Source: Fibrivirga algicola
GTDB taxonomy: Bacteria > Bacteroidota > Bacteroidia > Cytophagales > Spirosomataceae
NCBI RefSeq assembly: GCF_011742925.1
Contig: NZ_WAEL01000004.1
Span: 496,001-560,000 of the forward strand
Direction of reading: 5' to 3'
Length of the DNA: 64,000 nt
Made by a program: the position numbers and the translations under genes. The notes below the pieces were generated by a model that had not been told where the DNA came from, did no database searches, and saw nothing but the letters and a program-made list of their open reading frames with translations. How positions within the stretch are numbered: position 1 is the first letter of the stretch; each line of letters begins with the position of its first letter. Positions 1 to 8,943 of the stretch are shown in pieces.

Positions 1-1017
1 GAACTGGTTAAAGCCGCTCACGGAAATATTCACTTCAGCAAGCCCCTGCTACGGGCAGGAGACGGCGCCAGTCGAACAGATGCGGTCATCCTGTCGGTGC
101 CCAAAACCGATACCATTCGCCAGACACTGAAGACGTACCTGACCATTAAAGGGCTGTACCCAACGGCCCTCAACCACTTTGTTGCCTGTTCGATGCGATT
201 CTACTTCGAACGCGTGGTAGGCATTCGCGAAGAAGAAGAGGTCGACGAGCGGATTGATAGCGCCGAGTTTGGCACCTGGCTCCACAACACGATGGAGAAC
301 CTCGATAAGAACTACCGGATGCTCGACCTGCCCGTTACCCCGGAACTGGTACAGGAGGTGCTGGATGCCGAATACCGAAACCTGATGGGTGGCCGGGTGG
401 CCGATACGGGTTATAACCTGTTGTTCTACCAACTGGCCAAAGACCTGATGCAGGCGTTCCAGAAATACCAGAACGATGAAACGCTCGATAAAGGCATTCG
501 GGTGCTGGCCACCGAACGTACCCTGCAAACGTACCTGCCGGTTGACATTGGCGGAGAAGTGGTGCAGGTAAAGATTGGCGGAAAAATAGACCGGCTGGAG
601 CAGCTTGGCAACGGTCGCATCCGGATCGTCGATTACAAATCGGGAAAGGTAGACCTCCCGAGTAAGATTGAAAATCTGGCCGATTCTCTGACGACCCTCG
701 CCGACAAAGACAACAAGTGGGAGAAAATTCGGCAATTATGGCTCTACAAATACCTGATCCTGAAAGAAAACCAGTACCCGAATACCACCGTGGAAGCGGG
801 TTTTTACTCGCTTAGAACGTTTCAGAAAGACCCTACTTTCCTGACGAACCGCGTTGCCTTCTCCGACGACGACAATCGCGATACGTACATTGCTGAAACG
901 GAAACGTTGATTCAGCAGATGGTAAAACGCATGTTTGATACGGCTGAACCCTTTGCCATGACCGATAATATCGAGACCTGTAAATACTGCAACTACACCA
1001 AGATTTGTGGGAGGTAA
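1..1017 (+). CDS. PD-(D/E)XK nuclease, AddB-like C-terminus (5' end outside window)
   Basis: The reading frame is open from base 1, so this is the C-terminal 338 residues of a longer protein. The visible part looks like the nuclease domain of the AddB/RecB group. It has GKIDRLE followed by VDYKSGK, the D...DxK core of PD-(D/E)XK nucleases, about 100-130 residues before the end. A lone Cys (FVACSMRFYF) together with the C-terminal CKYC-x5-C matches the four-cysteine iron-sulfur 'staple' of AddB-type nucleases. The missing N-terminal part would carry the inactive helicase-like region. Likely role: double-strand-break end processing. A GTG at 97 is only an internal codon. Family is clear; the exact subunit name is inferred. 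Confidence 0.85.
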   Translation, partial: ELVKAAHGNIHFSKPLLRAGDGASRTDAVILSVPKTDTIRQTLKTYLTIKGLYPTALNHFVACSMRFYFERVVGIREEEEVDERIDSAEFGTWLHNTMENLDKNYRMLDLPVTPELVQEVLDAEYRNLMGGRVADTGYNLLFYQLAKDLMQAFQKYQNDETLDKGIRVLATERTLQTYLPVDIGGEVVQVKIGGKIDRLEQLGNGRIRIVDYKSGKVDLPSKIENLADSLTTLADKDNKWEKIRQLWLYKYLILKENQYPNTTVEAGFYSLRTFQKDPTFLTNRVAFSDDDNRDTYIAETETLIQQMVKRMFDTAEPFAMTDNIETCKYCNYTKICGR

Positions 1018-1084
1018 AAAATGGCTTCGAGTGCTCTGCTTATCGTTCAGAAGGTAATCGAGCAACGTAATAGAAGCCTGAAAC

Positions 1085-2017
1085 TTAGAAATACATATTG
1101 GCGGCGACGCGAAAAGTGTTGCAGTGCGCCTCAACAATGTCGGCCACACGGGGTGAGTACCCCCCGCCCATCGACACCACGATGGGTAACTGCCGCTGAC
1201 GGGCTTGTTCAAACACGAATTGATCGCGTTGCCGGATACCCGTCATCGACACGCTCAACTTGCCAAGCCGGTCGGTCTCGAGGATATCGACACCAGCTAC
1301 GTAAAACAGAAAATCCGGCTGCTCAGTCTTTAATAGTCTGGGCAACGTATCATACAGCGTATTCAGGTACGTTTCGTCGGCCGTACCGGTGGGCAAGGCA
1401 ATGTCCAGGTCCGACTCCTCTTTCTTGAGCGGGTAGTTGTCTTTTCCATGCATGCTGAACGTAAAAACGCGCGGCTCCTGCTGAAACATGACAGCCGTGC
1501 CGTTTCCCTGATGCACATCCAGGTCGATCACCAGAATTTTGCGGGCCTGCCCCGTTTCGAGCAGGTGATGCGCCGCCACGCCCACATCGTTTAGCAGACA
1601 AAAGCCTTCGCCATGATCGGGATAGGCATGGTGGGTACCCCCGGCCACATTCATGGCTACTCCGTCGCGCCGGGCCAGGTACGTGCAGTCGAGCGTGCCC
1701 TGCGTAATCACCCATTCCCGCTCGATCAACCGCGCCGACATCGGGAAGCCAATGCGGCGTACCATCCGGGCGTCGACAGTTTGCGATTTCAACGCCGTTA
1801 CGTATGCAGGGGTATGCACACCTAACACCCAGCGATCATCGACGGGTGAGGGGGCAAAGAAGTTCTCGTCTGTACAGGTGCCTTCGTAAAGCAGTTGCTC
1901 GTGAATGAGCTCATACTTCATCATTGGAAATCGATGGGGCTCGCCCGTGGCACTTAGTGGCAATTCGTGTTTATACAGTGGGGCGTAGGCAATCTGAAGC
2001 ATAGGGGACTTGGCCAT
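1085..2017 (-). CDS. Histone deacetylase superfamily hydrolase (AcuC/HDAC-like)
   Basis: A 310-residue zinc amidohydrolase of the arginase/deacetylase fold. The catalytic His pair is in GGTHHA (residues about 126-131), the zinc ligands are in DLDVHQGNGT (165-174) plus a later Asp in AGVDILETD, and the GGGYS tyrosine lies near the C-terminus. Bacterial members deacetylate small acetylated amines or acetoin-related substrates; no specific substrate can be read here. It converges on the nuclease gene with only a short gap. The start could also be the Met six residues in (MLQIAYAP). On the coding strand a TACGTTTG box lies about 35 bp upstream and could be the -7 element. Confidence 0.9.
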   Translation of the reverse strand: MAKSPMLQIAYAPLYKHELPLSATGEPHRFPMMKYELIHEQLLYEGTCTDENFFAPSPVDDRWVLGVHTPAYVTALKSQTVDARMVRRIGFPMSARLIEREWVITQGTLDCTYLARRDGVAMNVAGGTHHAYPDHGEGFCLLNDVGVAAHHLLETGQARKILVIDLDVHQGNGTAVMFQQEPRVFTFSMHGKDNYPLKKEESDLDIALPTGTADETYLNTLYDTLPRLLKTEQPDFLFYVAGVDILETDRLGKLSVSMTGIRQRDQFVFEQARQRQLPIVVSMGGGYSPRVADIVEAHCNTFRVAANMYF

Positions 2018-2168
2018 TCAATAAGATCGTGGACCCGCTTGCGAATTGTTTGCAAACGTATAGGCAACAACGTTATTAATTTAGTCGCCTCCTTAGGATC
2101 TAATTAGAAAACCAAATCCAACGTACACAGTTTAACATATACTTAAAATTACATACGTTCATCGACCT

Positions 2169-2594
2169 ATGAATATCCAACTTTCTACTTCTGCCGAACT
2201 GGCGCCTTTCGAACTGCTTGACGTACTGGTTCAGAACCGGCGTGATGGAGACGCTAACCGCTCGCTCCTATCCCTGCATTTTGTTGGCAAACGTGGACGG
2301 CATACCGATCGGTTTAAGATGCCATTGTTAACCTGGTTCGATGCCAATCGGCTTCAGCAGTTTACCTATAAGCTGGCCAATAACACGCAGGTAGAGAGTT
2401 GCTTTATGGACCTGCCCGATTCGGGCCTCCGTCTGACAGCGGGCGGCAAAAATCGGAACACAATCCGGGTAGAGGCCTTACCTTCCGCTCAACGCCGGTT
2501 TACACCAGTCGAAATTAATGGTACCGTAAACGGCTTGCGCGATTACGCAAAAGTGCTGTATACGCGCCTCTGGGAGGCGTTTTGCCGGGGTTAG
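2169..2594 (+). CDS. Hypothetical protein, 141 aa
   Basis: A small, complete, probably cytosolic protein with no signal peptide or membrane segment. It begins MNIQLSTSAELAPF and contains a basic stretch (VGKRGRHTDRFKMP) and AGGKNRNTIRVEAL. I do not recognise a family. It stands alone: a 150-bp AT-rich gap separates it from the deacetylase-like gene, and a strong hairpin terminator follows the stop. The codon use resembles that of its neighbours, and the well-placed terminator supports a real gene. Confidence 0.7.
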   Translation: MNIQLSTSAELAPFELLDVLVQNRRDGDANRSLLSLHFVGKRGRHTDRFKMPLLTWFDANRLQQFTYKLANNTQVESCFMDLPDSGLRLTAGGKNRNTIRVEALPSAQRRFTPVEINGTVNGLRDYAKVLYTRLWEAFCRG

Positions 2595-2611
2595 TTCTAC
2601 TATATCCTGGT

Positions 2612-2667
2612 AAATTGGGGCTTCGTTATGACCAGATAAGTTTGGTTATACTGAAGCCCCAATTTTT
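2612..2667. terminator. Bidirectional terminator
   Basis: A perfect 13-bp stem (AAATTGGGGCTTC with GAAGCCCCAATTT) flanked by A and T runs lies between the convergent hypothetical gene and esterase gene. It can serve both strands. Confidence 0.85.
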
Positions 2668-2672
2668 GGGCG

Positions 2673-3800
2673 TCAGTATGGAACAACAACCGCCTGAGTC
2701 ACTTCCGATGCTTTATTTACAACTGTGGTATCATTGAAAAATAGCCACTGTATAGCCCTGGTTAGTTCAAGACTCCACCGGTTCTCTTCGTGCAGTCCAG
2801 TTGGGTCTACGGCTTTTTGAAGGTAGGCACAAGCCTCAGCATCGCAGCGCAGGTTAGCCTGTAGTCGGTTCAGGTTGGGCACCATGTATTTTGACTCCGA
2901 TTCTCCGCCGTACAGGTATACTTTTGTGTAGCCTGCCAATTTACGCTGCTTGGCGGCCCGATAGACGCCCGGCGAAATCCAGAGGGCGGGCGAAAAAACG
3001 AGCCACTTGCCAAATACATCCGGATAGAGTAATCCCGCCCATACGCTGATAAGTCCGCCAAGCGAGGAACCGCCCATCCCCGTATTCGCTCCATCAGGCA
3101 GGGTGCGGAATGTGGCGTCGATGACTGGTTTGATCGTATTGACAACAAAACTCAGGTACGTTCGCCCTTCGCCCAAACCAGGCCTGACGGCCTCGACCGT
3201 ATACTCAGCCATCCGGGCCGAACCAGCGTGGTCTATGGCCACCACGATAACCTCGTGCTGCCCCCGGCTTGCCAGTTGCGCCAGTCGGACCTCAGTAGCC
3301 CAGGAGCCGTAGCCCTCCCCCTCCTTCATCAGGTTCTGGCCATCATTCAGATACAGCACAGGGTACGACTTACCGCTCGTTTCATAATCATATGGTAGCG
3401 CCACCTGCACGCGCCGGGTCATATCGCTTCCCGGATACGGAATGTGAAGCGTGTACTCTACCGGGAGAAAAGCGGGATCGATTGCCTGCCCCTGCCATTG
3501 CCAGTAAGGTACCTCATCGCGAACGGACATGGCCTCTTGCGGCACTACCCGATTGCCTGTTTGCCCACCCGCCTCATCGAGTTCAAGGCTTCCCTCACCG
3601 CCCCGGTAATATTTGTATTCGATCGGGTCGGGCCAGGTGCCGTCTACAGGTAGGTCAATCGTAAAGCAGCCCTTTCCGGCGGGGTATAACCTAAGTGCTC
3701 CGTGATCGATGGACCAGCCGCAGAAGTTGCCGGTTATATACACCGGCCGATCGTCAAGGGCCGGGGTTGTCAGTTCAAAATGCAACGTATGCGTCTCCAT
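2673..3800 (-). CDS. Esterase family protein with N-terminal sugar-binding-like domain
   Basis: A 375-residue protein with two parts. The first ~100 residues (ITGNFCGW, IEYKYYRGG) look like a CBM48/starch-binding-type beta-sandwich. The rest is an esterase-D/enterochelin-esterase alpha/beta hydrolase with YPVLYLNDGQN, and the nucleophile serine in MGGSSLGG near residue 240. No clear signal peptide is present, so it may act in the cytoplasm on an acyl-sugar or siderophore-like ester. Two more hydrolases of related fold lie at 6396-7100 and 7151-8047. Substrate is unknown. Confidence 0.85.
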   Translation of the reverse strand: METHTLHFELTTPALDDRPVYITGNFCGWSIDHGALRLYPAGKGCFTIDLPVDGTWPDPIEYKYYRGGEGSLELDEAGGQTGNRVVPQEAMSVRDEVPYWQWQGQAIDPAFLPVEYTLHIPYPGSDMTRRVQVALPYDYETSGKSYPVLYLNDGQNLMKEGEGYGSWATEVRLAQLASRGQHEVIVVAIDHAGSARMAEYTVEAVRPGLGEGRTYLSFVVNTIKPVIDATFRTLPDGANTGMGGSSLGGLISVWAGLLYPDVFGKWLVFSPALWISPGVYRAAKQRKLAGYTKVYLYGGESESKYMVPNLNRLQANLRCDAEACAYLQKAVDPTGLHEENRWSLELTRAIQWLFFNDTTVVNKASEVTQAVVVPY

Positions 3801-3894
3801 CTATACACAACGCCAGTACGGGCATAAATGTCTCTCCGGAACGGGCCGAAAACGTACCTACGGGGCGGCTTATTTTTCCTCCGCTCCGTAGCAA

Positions 3895-4923
3895 TCAATG
3901 CAGGCGTAACAGGGGTGCCACGCGGGTGCCGATCAGTTCGATCGACCTAAGCAGTTTGGCATGCGGCAGAGCGGCGTTATCCATCTGAAACGTGACGCGG
4001 GAGATACCCCCAAGTGCTTCGCTATGCGCCTGTATCTTCGCAGCAACTTCATCGGGGCCACCTACCAGCAGCGCTCCCTTAGGCCCGATTTGGGCGTTGA
4101 ACTGCGGTCGGGTTACCGGCGGCCAGCCACGCTCACGACCTATTTTGGTCATCGTTTCGGCATATCCTTCATAATAATCGTCAATAGCCTGTTCGGTCGA
4201 TTCGGCCACGTACCCAAGCGAATGCAGGCCAACCCTGAGTTGCTCCGGCGTGTAACCAGCCCGTTTGCCGGCCGACCGGTATAAATCGACCAAAGGACGG
4301 AACCGATGCGTTTCGCCCCCAATAATGGCGACCATCAGCGGCAGACCCAGTGAACCGGCACGGGCGAACGATTCGGGTGTGCCGCCTACACCCAGCCAGA
4401 TCGGCAATTGTGGCTGTAACGGCCGGGGATAAACAGGCTGGTTTTTCAACGGAGCCCGGTATCGTCCCGACCAGTTCACAAACTCGTTGTCGCGGATGGT
4501 CAGCAACAGGTTCAGTTTCTCAATAAACAGTTCGTCGTATTCCTGCAAGTTGAACCCGAACAGTGGAAATGCCTCTACGGATGAACCCCGGCCAACCACC
4601 AGTTCGGCCCGCCCCTGGGCGATTAGATCGAGTGTGGCAAAACTTTGAAACACCCTGACCGGGTCGGCGGCGCTGAGCACCGTGACAGCACTCGTCAGCT
4701 TGATGCGCTGGGTACGTGACGCAGCCGCGGCCAGGATCACGGCCGGGGCTGAATCCAGAAATTCTTTCCGGTGATGCTCGCCAATCCCGAATACATCCAG
4801 ACCAACCTGATCGGCGTAGACAATGCGGTCGAGTAGCTGGCTCATAGCATCTACGCTGCTAATGGGTGTGCCGGTGTCGTTGCTCAGCATAGCCGAGGCA
4901 AAACTATCAATTCCAATTTCCAC
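3895..4923 (-). CDS. LLM-class flavin-dependent oxidoreductase
   Basis: A 342-residue luciferase-like monooxygenase (TIM barrel). Family features are the N-terminal GIGEHHRKEF, TSAVTVLSAADPVRVFQ, and the flavin-region RAELVVGRGSS. Such enzymes use reduced FMN or F420 to oxidise diverse organic substrates; this length fits the FMN-dependent bacterial group. It is transcribed with the esterase at 2673-3800 but is separated from it by about 95 bp. Substrate is unknown. Confidence 0.9.
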   Translation of the reverse strand: MEIGIDSFASAMLSNDTGTPISSVDAMSQLLDRIVYADQVGLDVFGIGEHHRKEFLDSAPAVILAAAASRTQRIKLTSAVTVLSAADPVRVFQSFATLDLIAQGRAELVVGRGSSVEAFPLFGFNLQEYDELFIEKLNLLLTIRDNEFVNWSGRYRAPLKNQPVYPRPLQPQLPIWLGVGGTPESFARAGSLGLPLMVAIIGGETHRFRPLVDLYRSAGKRAGYTPEQLRVGLHSLGYVAESTEQAIDDYYEGYAETMTKIGRERGWPPVTRPQFNAQIGPKGALLVGGPDEVAAKIQAHSEALGGISRVTFQMDNAALPHAKLLRSIELIGTRVAPLLRLH

Positions 4924-4987
4924 GTCGTTTGTGTGTTAGGTGGCTTAGTGGCGGGTTACGCTCTACCGTATTGAACACGAACCGAAA

Positions 4988-5033
4988 CCAAAAACGGTCC
5001 CGCCCGGACTAATTTCCAGACAGGACCGTTTTC
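4988..5033 (-). terminator. Terminator after the ATP-grasp gene
   Basis: An inverted repeat, AAAACGGTCC with GGACCGTTTT and a ~22-nt loop, lies just past the stop of the minus-strand ATP-grasp gene. Read on that strand it ends in a T run. Confidence 0.7.
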
Positions 5034-5055
5034 ACTTAACTGATAACCAGCGTAC

Positions 5056-6165
5056 CTACTTTTTCTTTTTCGGTTTATCTTCTTTAGCCACTTTATCGGC
5101 TTTCGCCTCGACCTTCGAGCCCTTCTCCGATTTTTTGGCCTTACTTTCTTTCACCGGCTCACCAGCTTCTGTTGACGTGGGCGGTGTTTGTTTCTCCTTT
5201 TTAGGCAGTTCAAGCCCCGCGCCGTTGACCGAGCCACGTACGAACGTACCCCAGGTCAGGTTGTCTTTGCCTTTCTGAACACGCTTGGCCCGCTCAATAG
5301 CCATGTTGGCCGCCGCTTCAACCACCCAGTCGAAATTGGCCTGACCTACCGAATTCACGTCGGCGTCGGGGGCGGGATTGCAGAAGTCGATGGCAATGGG
5401 AATACCGTCGCGAACGGCAAACTCGACCGTGTTGAAGTCATAGCCAAGGCCATGATTGAGCTTCAGTACATAGTCGTGCATGGTAGCCATCAGCTTTTTA
5501 CCAGCATCGCCCGTTGTTTTCATCTGTGCGTCGTAGCGCAGATGCGGCTGGTTGCGCGGCTCGTAGGGCATAATCAGCACATCTTTGCCCCCGATGCAGT
5601 AGCAGCGGAAATAATCCGTGAAATCGATTGCTTCCTGATACAGCATCACCAGCTGACCGGTTTCGTCGTAGGCCCGGAACATTTCATCCGGATTATCGAC
5701 TTTATACACGTTTTTCCAGCCGCCACCCGAGTGTGGCTTCATAAACGCCGGAAAACCGATACGGTCAAAAATGGCACCCCAATCCATGTGCTGCAGGTTC
5801 GAGAATGACTCATGCCGTGTATCGTCGGGCCGCTCCTTCGAGGGCAGCAAGATCGTTTTTGGCACAGGTACGCCCAGGTGTACGGCCAGTGCGTTATTGA
5901 AAAACTTCTCGTCGGCGCTCCACCAGAATGGGTTGTTCACTACGGCAGTACCGGTGAGGGCGGCATTTTTCAAGAAAGCTTTATAGAACGGAACATCCTG
6001 CGAAATACGGTCGATGATGACAGCGTAATCGTTGCCAACTCCCTGCTCTACCCGATCAATAGAGACAAACTCGGCCTGGAAGTCAGACTGTTTCTCATTA
6101 ACCCGCTCAACGAAGGCGTGTGGAAACGATCGTTCCATGCCAAATAGGATACCAATTTTACGCAT
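5056..6165 (-). CDS. ATP-grasp domain protein with lysine-rich tail
   Basis: A 369-residue protein. Residues ~1-310 form an ATP-grasp ligase fold: GILFGMERSFP at the start, FPAFMKPHSGGGWKNV as the nucleotide-binding lysine and glycine loop, YQEAIDF, and NTVEFAVRDG-IPIAIDFCNPAPD with the metal-binding acidic and Asn residues. Residues ~315-369 are a low-complexity tail of Lys, Glu, Ser and Ala ending in PKKKK. ATP-grasp enzymes join a carboxylate to an amine or thiol. The neighbouring small esterase at 6396-7100 is a plausible partner. The lysine tail is unusual and could bind nucleic acid or be an acceptor; that is speculation. Confidence 0.85.
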   Translation of the reverse strand: MRKIGILFGMERSFPHAFVERVNEKQSDFQAEFVSIDRVEQGVGNDYAVIIDRISQDVPFYKAFLKNAALTGTAVVNNPFWWSADEKFFNNALAVHLGVPVPKTILLPSKERPDDTRHESFSNLQHMDWGAIFDRIGFPAFMKPHSGGGWKNVYKVDNPDEMFRAYDETGQLVMLYQEAIDFTDYFRCYCIGGKDVLIMPYEPRNQPHLRYDAQMKTTGDAGKKLMATMHDYVLKLNHGLGYDFNTVEFAVRDGIPIAIDFCNPAPDADVNSVGQANFDWVVEAAANMAIERAKRVQKGKDNLTWGTFVRGSVNGAGLELPKKEKQTPPTSTEAGEPVKESKAKKSEKGSKVEAKADKVAKEDKPKKKK

Positions 6166-6395
6166 AATTGTGACTATGAGTTAGTTGAGATGTAGTATAA
6201 TCAATTTTGCCCACGGAATCGCTCACTGGTTTTCAGTGGCATGGCAGGCACATGGTGCAAATTGGTCAGTTTGGCGTGAAAAGCCAAACCGGGCTCTTAA
6301 ACCGACTTAATGGCTTCAACTGGAGGCAGCCTACTAGCTTACCCCACAGAAATAAGCGACCCGTACAGGTTGCTAAAGCCCCTGTGCTCGGGCAC

Positions 6396-7100
6396 TTAGA
6401 TTCCGTTCAGATATTGCGGGAACTGATCGCGCCATACAGGCCAGTCATGTTCGCCCCACGGTTTGATATCAAGCCAGTGCGGGATACCCTTTGCGTTGAG
6501 CAAATGAGACATCTGGATGTTAGACTCTTTACAAAAATCATATTCCGACGTACCCAGCACAATGCGCATTTGGTAGAGGTGATCGTTCTGCAAACCGGGT
6601 ATATAATCGGGCGGGTTGTTGAAGTATACGTTCTGATCGTAGTACCCATCCATAAATGACCGGATGTCGAACTTCGCGCCCATCGACATCAGATGAGCCA
6701 CCTGATCGGGGTGCCGGAACGCGAAGTTCAGCGCCTGAAATCCGCCGAAGCTGCAACCAGCCACGCCAATTTTACCCACGTTGCACTCACGCTGGATGTA
6801 GGGCACCAGCTCTTCGCACAGAAATTTGTCGTACAGCACGTGGTTCCAGATGCGGGTGCCCGGATACAGGTGGCGACCATACCAGCTATCGCGGTCGATG
6901 CTATCGATGCAGTACAGTTTGATCCGACCGGCCTCAATGTGACCCCGGGCTGCTTCGGTAAGCTGGAAGTCGCGCGCTTCGTAGAAACGCCCCATCGTGG
7001 TCGGGAATAGTAACACCGGGTACCCCCAGTCACCGTACACGAGCATCTCAATGTCGCGCCCCAGGTTGTGTGAATAATACTTTATGTACGACTCTTTCAT
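6396..7100 (-). CDS. Small esterase family alpha/beta hydrolase (COG4947-like)
   Basis: A 234-residue cytosolic hydrolase starting MKESYIKYYSH. It shows VLLFPTTMGRFYE near the N-terminus, the nucleophile serine in VAGCSFGGFQ, and the catalytic histidine in GEHDWPVW near the end. It resembles the uncharacterised COG4947 esterase family. It lies 230 bp upstream of the ATP-grasp gene on the same strand, and I believe such pairs recur in other genomes. A TACTTTTG box ends four bases before the ATG, so the transcript may be leaderless. Confidence 0.85.
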   Translation of the reverse strand: MKESYIKYYSHNLGRDIEMLVYGDWGYPVLLFPTTMGRFYEARDFQLTEAARGHIEAGRIKLYCIDSIDRDSWYGRHLYPGTRIWNHVLYDKFLCEELVPYIQRECNVGKIGVAGCSFGGFQALNFAFRHPDQVAHLMSMGAKFDIRSFMDGYYDQNVYFNNPPDYIPGLQNDHLYQMRIVLGTSEYDFCKESNIQMSHLLNAKGIPHWLDIKPWGEHDWPVWRDQFPQYLNGI

Positions 7101-7104
7101 GCGG

Positions 7105-7112
7105 CAAAAGTA
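7105..7112 (-). promoter_or_regulatory. Candidate -7 box of a leaderless promoter
   Basis: On the minus strand TACTTTTG matches the Bacteroidota -7 consensus TAnnTTTG. It is followed by CCGC and then the ATG at 7100, placing the expected transcript start at or next to the start codon. No clear -33 TTG is seen. Confidence 0.4.
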
Positions 7113-7150
7113 CGAAAGGCTGTTGGCCAGAACGGACTATTGCCTAAAAT

Positions 7151-8047
7151 GTGGGAACTTTACAGTCTGTGATCCATCTATTTACATCCCTGCTTGTGCT
7201 TATGCTTACCTCCGCAGCAGCCCAGCCGTCGGCTTCTGTGACGGTACTGCCCGACGATTCGCTGGTTTCAGTCCCCCTGAACCGGGCCGTCCACCTGACC
7301 ATTATTCTTCCCCCGGCCTATTCGGAAACGGGACCGAAGTTACCCGTTCTGTACCTGAATGATGGGCAGGATCTGCCGCGCCTGCACATGAGCGACGTAC
7401 TCGATTCGCTGTACAATGCACAGGCAATCAGACCGTTCGTACTGGTGGCCATGCATGCCAACGTAGATCGAATTCAAGAGTACGGCACCGCCGCCCAACC
7501 CGACTACATGAAGCGCGGCAGCAAGGCCAGTGCCTATACCGATTTTGTGCTGACGGAGCTGTTACCCTACATTCAATCGCATTACCACGTGTCGGCCGAC
7601 CCGGCGCAGTGCGCCATCGCAGGCTTTTCACTCGGTGGCTTATCGGCCTTCGATATTGGCTTTCATCACCCCGACCGCTTTAGCCGCATCGGCGTATTTT
7701 CGGGCTCCTTCTGGTGGCGGAAGAAACAATTCAGCAGTGCCTACGACGACGAAACCGACCGGATTATGCACAGTCTCATTCGGGAAAGTCACCGCAAACC
7801 AGCCGTTCGATTTTGGCTACAAACCGGCACCAACGATGAAACCAGCGATCGCAACAACAACGGCGTAATCGACTCGATAGACGATACGCTCGATATCATC
7901 AGGGAGTTGGAAAAGAAAGGCTACCAGCGCGAACATAACGGCGCGTCGGGCGATATCAGGTACGTTGAAGTACAGGGTGGCGAGCACAACCAGACTACCT
8001 GGAGCGCCGTTATGCCTGATTTTCTAGGCTGGGCATTTGGCAAGTAA
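7151..8047 (+). CDS. Secreted esterase (enterochelin-esterase/esterase-D fold)
   Basis: About 298 residues, with a hydrophobic N-terminal signal peptide ending near TSAAAQP. The mature part has LPVLYLNDGQDLP, the nucleophile serine in AGFSLGGLSAF, an acidic NNNGVIDSIDD stretch, and a C-terminal GGEHNQTTW with the likely catalytic histidine. It is predicted to be periplasmic or secreted. The start is a GTG at 7151, or 7169, because no ATG fits the signal peptide. It is divergent from the esterase at 6396-7100 and lies just upstream of a glucanase, so it may act on polysaccharide-linked esters; that is inference. Confidence 0.85.
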   Translation: MGTLQSVIHLFTSLLVLMLTSAAAQPSASVTVLPDDSLVSVPLNRAVHLTIILPPAYSETGPKLPVLYLNDGQDLPRLHMSDVLDSLYNAQAIRPFVLVAMHANVDRIQEYGTAAQPDYMKRGSKASAYTDFVLTELLPYIQSHYHVSADPAQCAIAGFSLGGLSAFDIGFHHPDRFSRIGVFSGSFWWRKKQFSSAYDDETDRIMHSLIRESHRKPAVRFWLQTGTNDETSDRNNNGVIDSIDDTLDIIRELEKKGYQREHNGASGDIRYVEVQGGEHNQTTWSAVMPDFLGWAFGK

Positions 8048-8115
8048 ACCACGCCTTATTCCTGGTTTAGTGCTAAACGCCAGTTCGATAGCCGAACACG
8101 CAAAACCACTACCCC

Positions 8116-8943
8116 ATGAAATTCCTGCTCTCTGTAACGGCGATGGCTATGCTGATCGCCACCCATGCCAACCCGTTCTATACCGATCAGCCTGACCGGC
8201 TGGCAGACGAAACACCCAGCAAACGGAAGCTGGTCTGGGCCGATGAGTTTGACAAAGCGGGGCTGCCTGACCCCAAAAAGTGGGGGTACGACGTGGGTGG
8301 AAACGGCTGGGGCAACAACGAGTTGCAGTACTACACGAAGGAGCGCAAGGAAAACGCCCGCGTTGAGAATGGCAACCTGATTATAGAAGCGCATAAAGAA
8401 GCCTTTCAGGGTCGCAATTATACCTCGGCCCGGCTACTGACCCAGCACACGACGAAATGGACGTACGGCCGCATTGAAGTAAAGGCGAAAATTCCGGGTG
8501 GCGTGGGTACGTGGCCCGCGATCTGGATGCTGGGCGAAAACATCAGTAGCGCAGGCTGGCCCCTTTGCGGCGAAATCGACATTATGGAGCATGTGGGGTA
8601 CGATGAAGGCGTCTTTCACGGCACACTGCACACATCCGCCTATAACCACAATAAAGGCACCCAGAAAGAGGGCAAAACTACGATTGCGAATGCGACCTCG
8701 GCGTTTCACGTCTACGCCATTGACTGGACAAGCGACCAGATCGATTTCTATATCGACGATCAGAAATACTACACCGTAAAAGCACAGGAGGTCGGTACCA
8801 CACAACAACAATGGCCGTTCAGGCAGCCGTTCTTCCTGATCCTAAACCTTGCCGTGGGGGGCAACTGGGGCGGTAAGATGGGCGTCGACGAAGCAATCTG
8901 GCCCCGCCGTATGGAGGTTGACTACGTTCGGATCTATCAGTAA
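8116..8943 (+). CDS. Glycoside hydrolase family 16 endo-beta-glucanase
   Basis: A 275-residue secreted beta-jelly-roll hydrolase with a signal peptide (MKFLLSVTAMAMLIATHA). The catalytic signature EIDIMEHVG (nucleophile and acid/base Glu in ExDxxE) and the substrate-groove motifs GTWPAIWMLG and NLAVGGNWGG match the laminarinase (beta-1,3-glucanase) branch of GH16. It starts 68 bp after the secreted esterase in the same direction. A terminator follows at 9078-9111. It likely degrades laminarin-type beta-glucan outside the cell. Confidence 0.95.
   Translation: MKFLLSVTAMAMLIATHANPFYTDQPDRLADETPSKRKLVWADEFDKAGLPDPKKWGYDVGGNGWGNNELQYYTKERKENARVENGNLIIEAHKEAFQGRNYTSARLLTQHTTKWTYGRIEVKAKIPGGVGTWPAIWMLGENISSAGWPLCGEIDIMEHVGYDEGVFHGTLHTSAYNHNKGTQKEGKTTIANATSAFHVYAIDWTSDQIDFYIDDQKYYTVKAQEVGTTQQQWPFRQPFFLILNLAVGGNWGGKMGVDEAIWPRRMEVDYVRIYQ

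Noticed and set aside
1085-2017. Histone deacetylase-like gene as eukaryotic transfer
   Set aside because: AcuC/HDAC-like hydrolases are widespread in bacteria, and the codon use matches its neighbours.
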